From NCBI RefSeq assembly GCF_900766305.1, contig NZ_CAAFUZ010000058.1:1-6176 (forward strand): DNA of 6,176 nt, read 5' to 3'. A model generated the notes under the pieces. That model did no database searches. It was not told where the DNA came from and saw nothing but the letters and a program-made list of their open reading frames with translations. A program made the position numbers and the translations under genes. This DNA comes from an uncultured Gemella sp. GTDB taxonomy: Bacteria > Bacillota > Bacilli > Staphylococcales > Gemellaceae. This document shows positions 5,948-6,176 of the stretch, one piece after another; positions within the stretch are counted from its first letter, which is position 1, and each line of letters opens with the position of its first letter.

Positions 5948-6021
5948 TTGGCTCGCTTTCTTAGGGGACAGCTTCAGCCTGTAGTCTTCAGCTTGTCCTG
6001 TTCCCTCAAGAGTCTCGCCAA
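5948..6021. repeat. Large imperfect inverted repeat in IS leader
   Basis: Outer pairing TTGGC with the CGCCAA end (5948-5952 with 6017-6021), middle pairing AGGG with CCCT (5963-5966 with 6003-6006) and GGACA with TGTCC (5966-5970 with 5994-5998, an alternative to the CCCT pairing at one base) outline a long irregular stem. The loop area contains CTTCAGC twice (5972-5978 and 5986-5992). The sequence is GC-richer than its surroundings. I recognise it as a recurrent intergenic sequence in coagulase-negative staphylococci; its function is unknown to me. Confidence 0.45.
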
Positions 6022-6125
6022 AATACTTTATATTCATATGTAATTTTACATTAAAATACTTTGAAAAATAAGGCCCTTACGTACAATTTAATAAATACCA
6101 ATAAACAAAATTAACGAGGTGCCTT

Positions 6126-6176
6126 ATGTATAAAGATTATAACATGATTCAACATACTCTACTAATGGGAACTTCA
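6126..6176 (+). CDS. IS1182-family transposase, N-terminal fragment cut by window end
   Basis: The first 17 codons read MYKDYNMIQHTLLMGTS, very close to the start of IS1272-type transposases as I remember them (MYKDYNM.Q.TL.M.TS). These are DDE transposases of the IS1182 family that move the element by cutting and joining at its ends. The ATG is preceded by the ribosome site CGAGGT (6115-6120) 5 nt upstream. The frame is open to the window edge, so it cannot be said whether the full gene is intact. Two apparent differences from the remembered consensus (L for P and G for E) could be ordinary variation or early decay. A 7-nt sequence complementary to the start region lies at 6068-6074. Confidence 0.75.
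   Translation, partial: MYKDYNMIQHTLLMGTS

Larger units (their letters stand above)
5856..6176 (+). mobile_element. IS1182-family (IS1272-like) insertion sequence, 5' part
   Basis: This region runs from the putative left inverted repeat AGAGGCTGGGACATAA (5856-5871) through a structured leader of about 250 nt to the transposase start at 6126. The element continues past the window. The leader holds two hairpin regions (5885-5922 and about 5948-6021). Its orientation is the same as that of the remnant at 1-211. The exact outer border is uncertain: it may be 5856 or lie further out at the palindrome near 5827. Confidence 0.65.

Noticed and set aside
1..6176. CRISPR array, tRNA, rRNA or defence cluster
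   Set aside because: No regularly spaced repeats, cloverleaf, rRNA stretch or recognisable defence domain was seen on either strand.

Overview
The window is low-GC, Gram-positive sequence from a staphylococcus, most likely a coagulase-negative species of the S. haemolyticus / S. epidermidis kind. Four things point there: a FemA/FemB-family gene closest in remembered sequence to fmhA, a staphylococcal lipoprotein DsbA, a DUF4467-type small lipoprotein, and IS1182-family (IS1272-like) sequence at both edges. The species call is inference; no database search was possible.

Layout. Positions 1-211 hold the wreck of an IS1182-family transposase on the + strand, with an N-terminal piece joined to a C-terminal piece and followed by a hairpin and a terminal-repeat sequence. 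Next come five genes on the minus strand: a GNAT acetyltransferase (365-901), a formate/nitrite transporter (1342-2163), an SRPBCC/AHSA1-type protein (2398-2868), and a two-gene unit made of a small lipoprotein (3770-4132) and dsbA (3150-3746). A 350-bp divergent intergenic region then leads to fmhA (4492-5739) on the + strand. From about 5856 to the end lies the 5' end of a second IS1182-family element in the same orientation as the remnant, with the first 17 codons of its transposase.

How the genes relate. They do not form one pathway. The lipoprotein and dsbA are spaced like a bicistronic operon, with a good -35 promoter element upstream and a hairpin with a T-run downstream. DsbA and FmhA both act on the envelope: extracytoplasmic disulfide formation, and amino acid addition to the peptidoglycan cross-bridge from the cytoplasmic side. 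The transporter moves formate or nitrite across the membrane. The GNAT and SRPBCC proteins are cytoplasmic and their substrates are unknown.

I see no unknown defence or mobile system in the gene content, and no CRISPR array, tRNA or rRNA. The most unusual signals are at the edges: two same-orientation IS1182-family sequences bracket the 5.7-kb gene block, and their outer ends share a mirrored motif beyond the obvious 16-bp inverted repeat.
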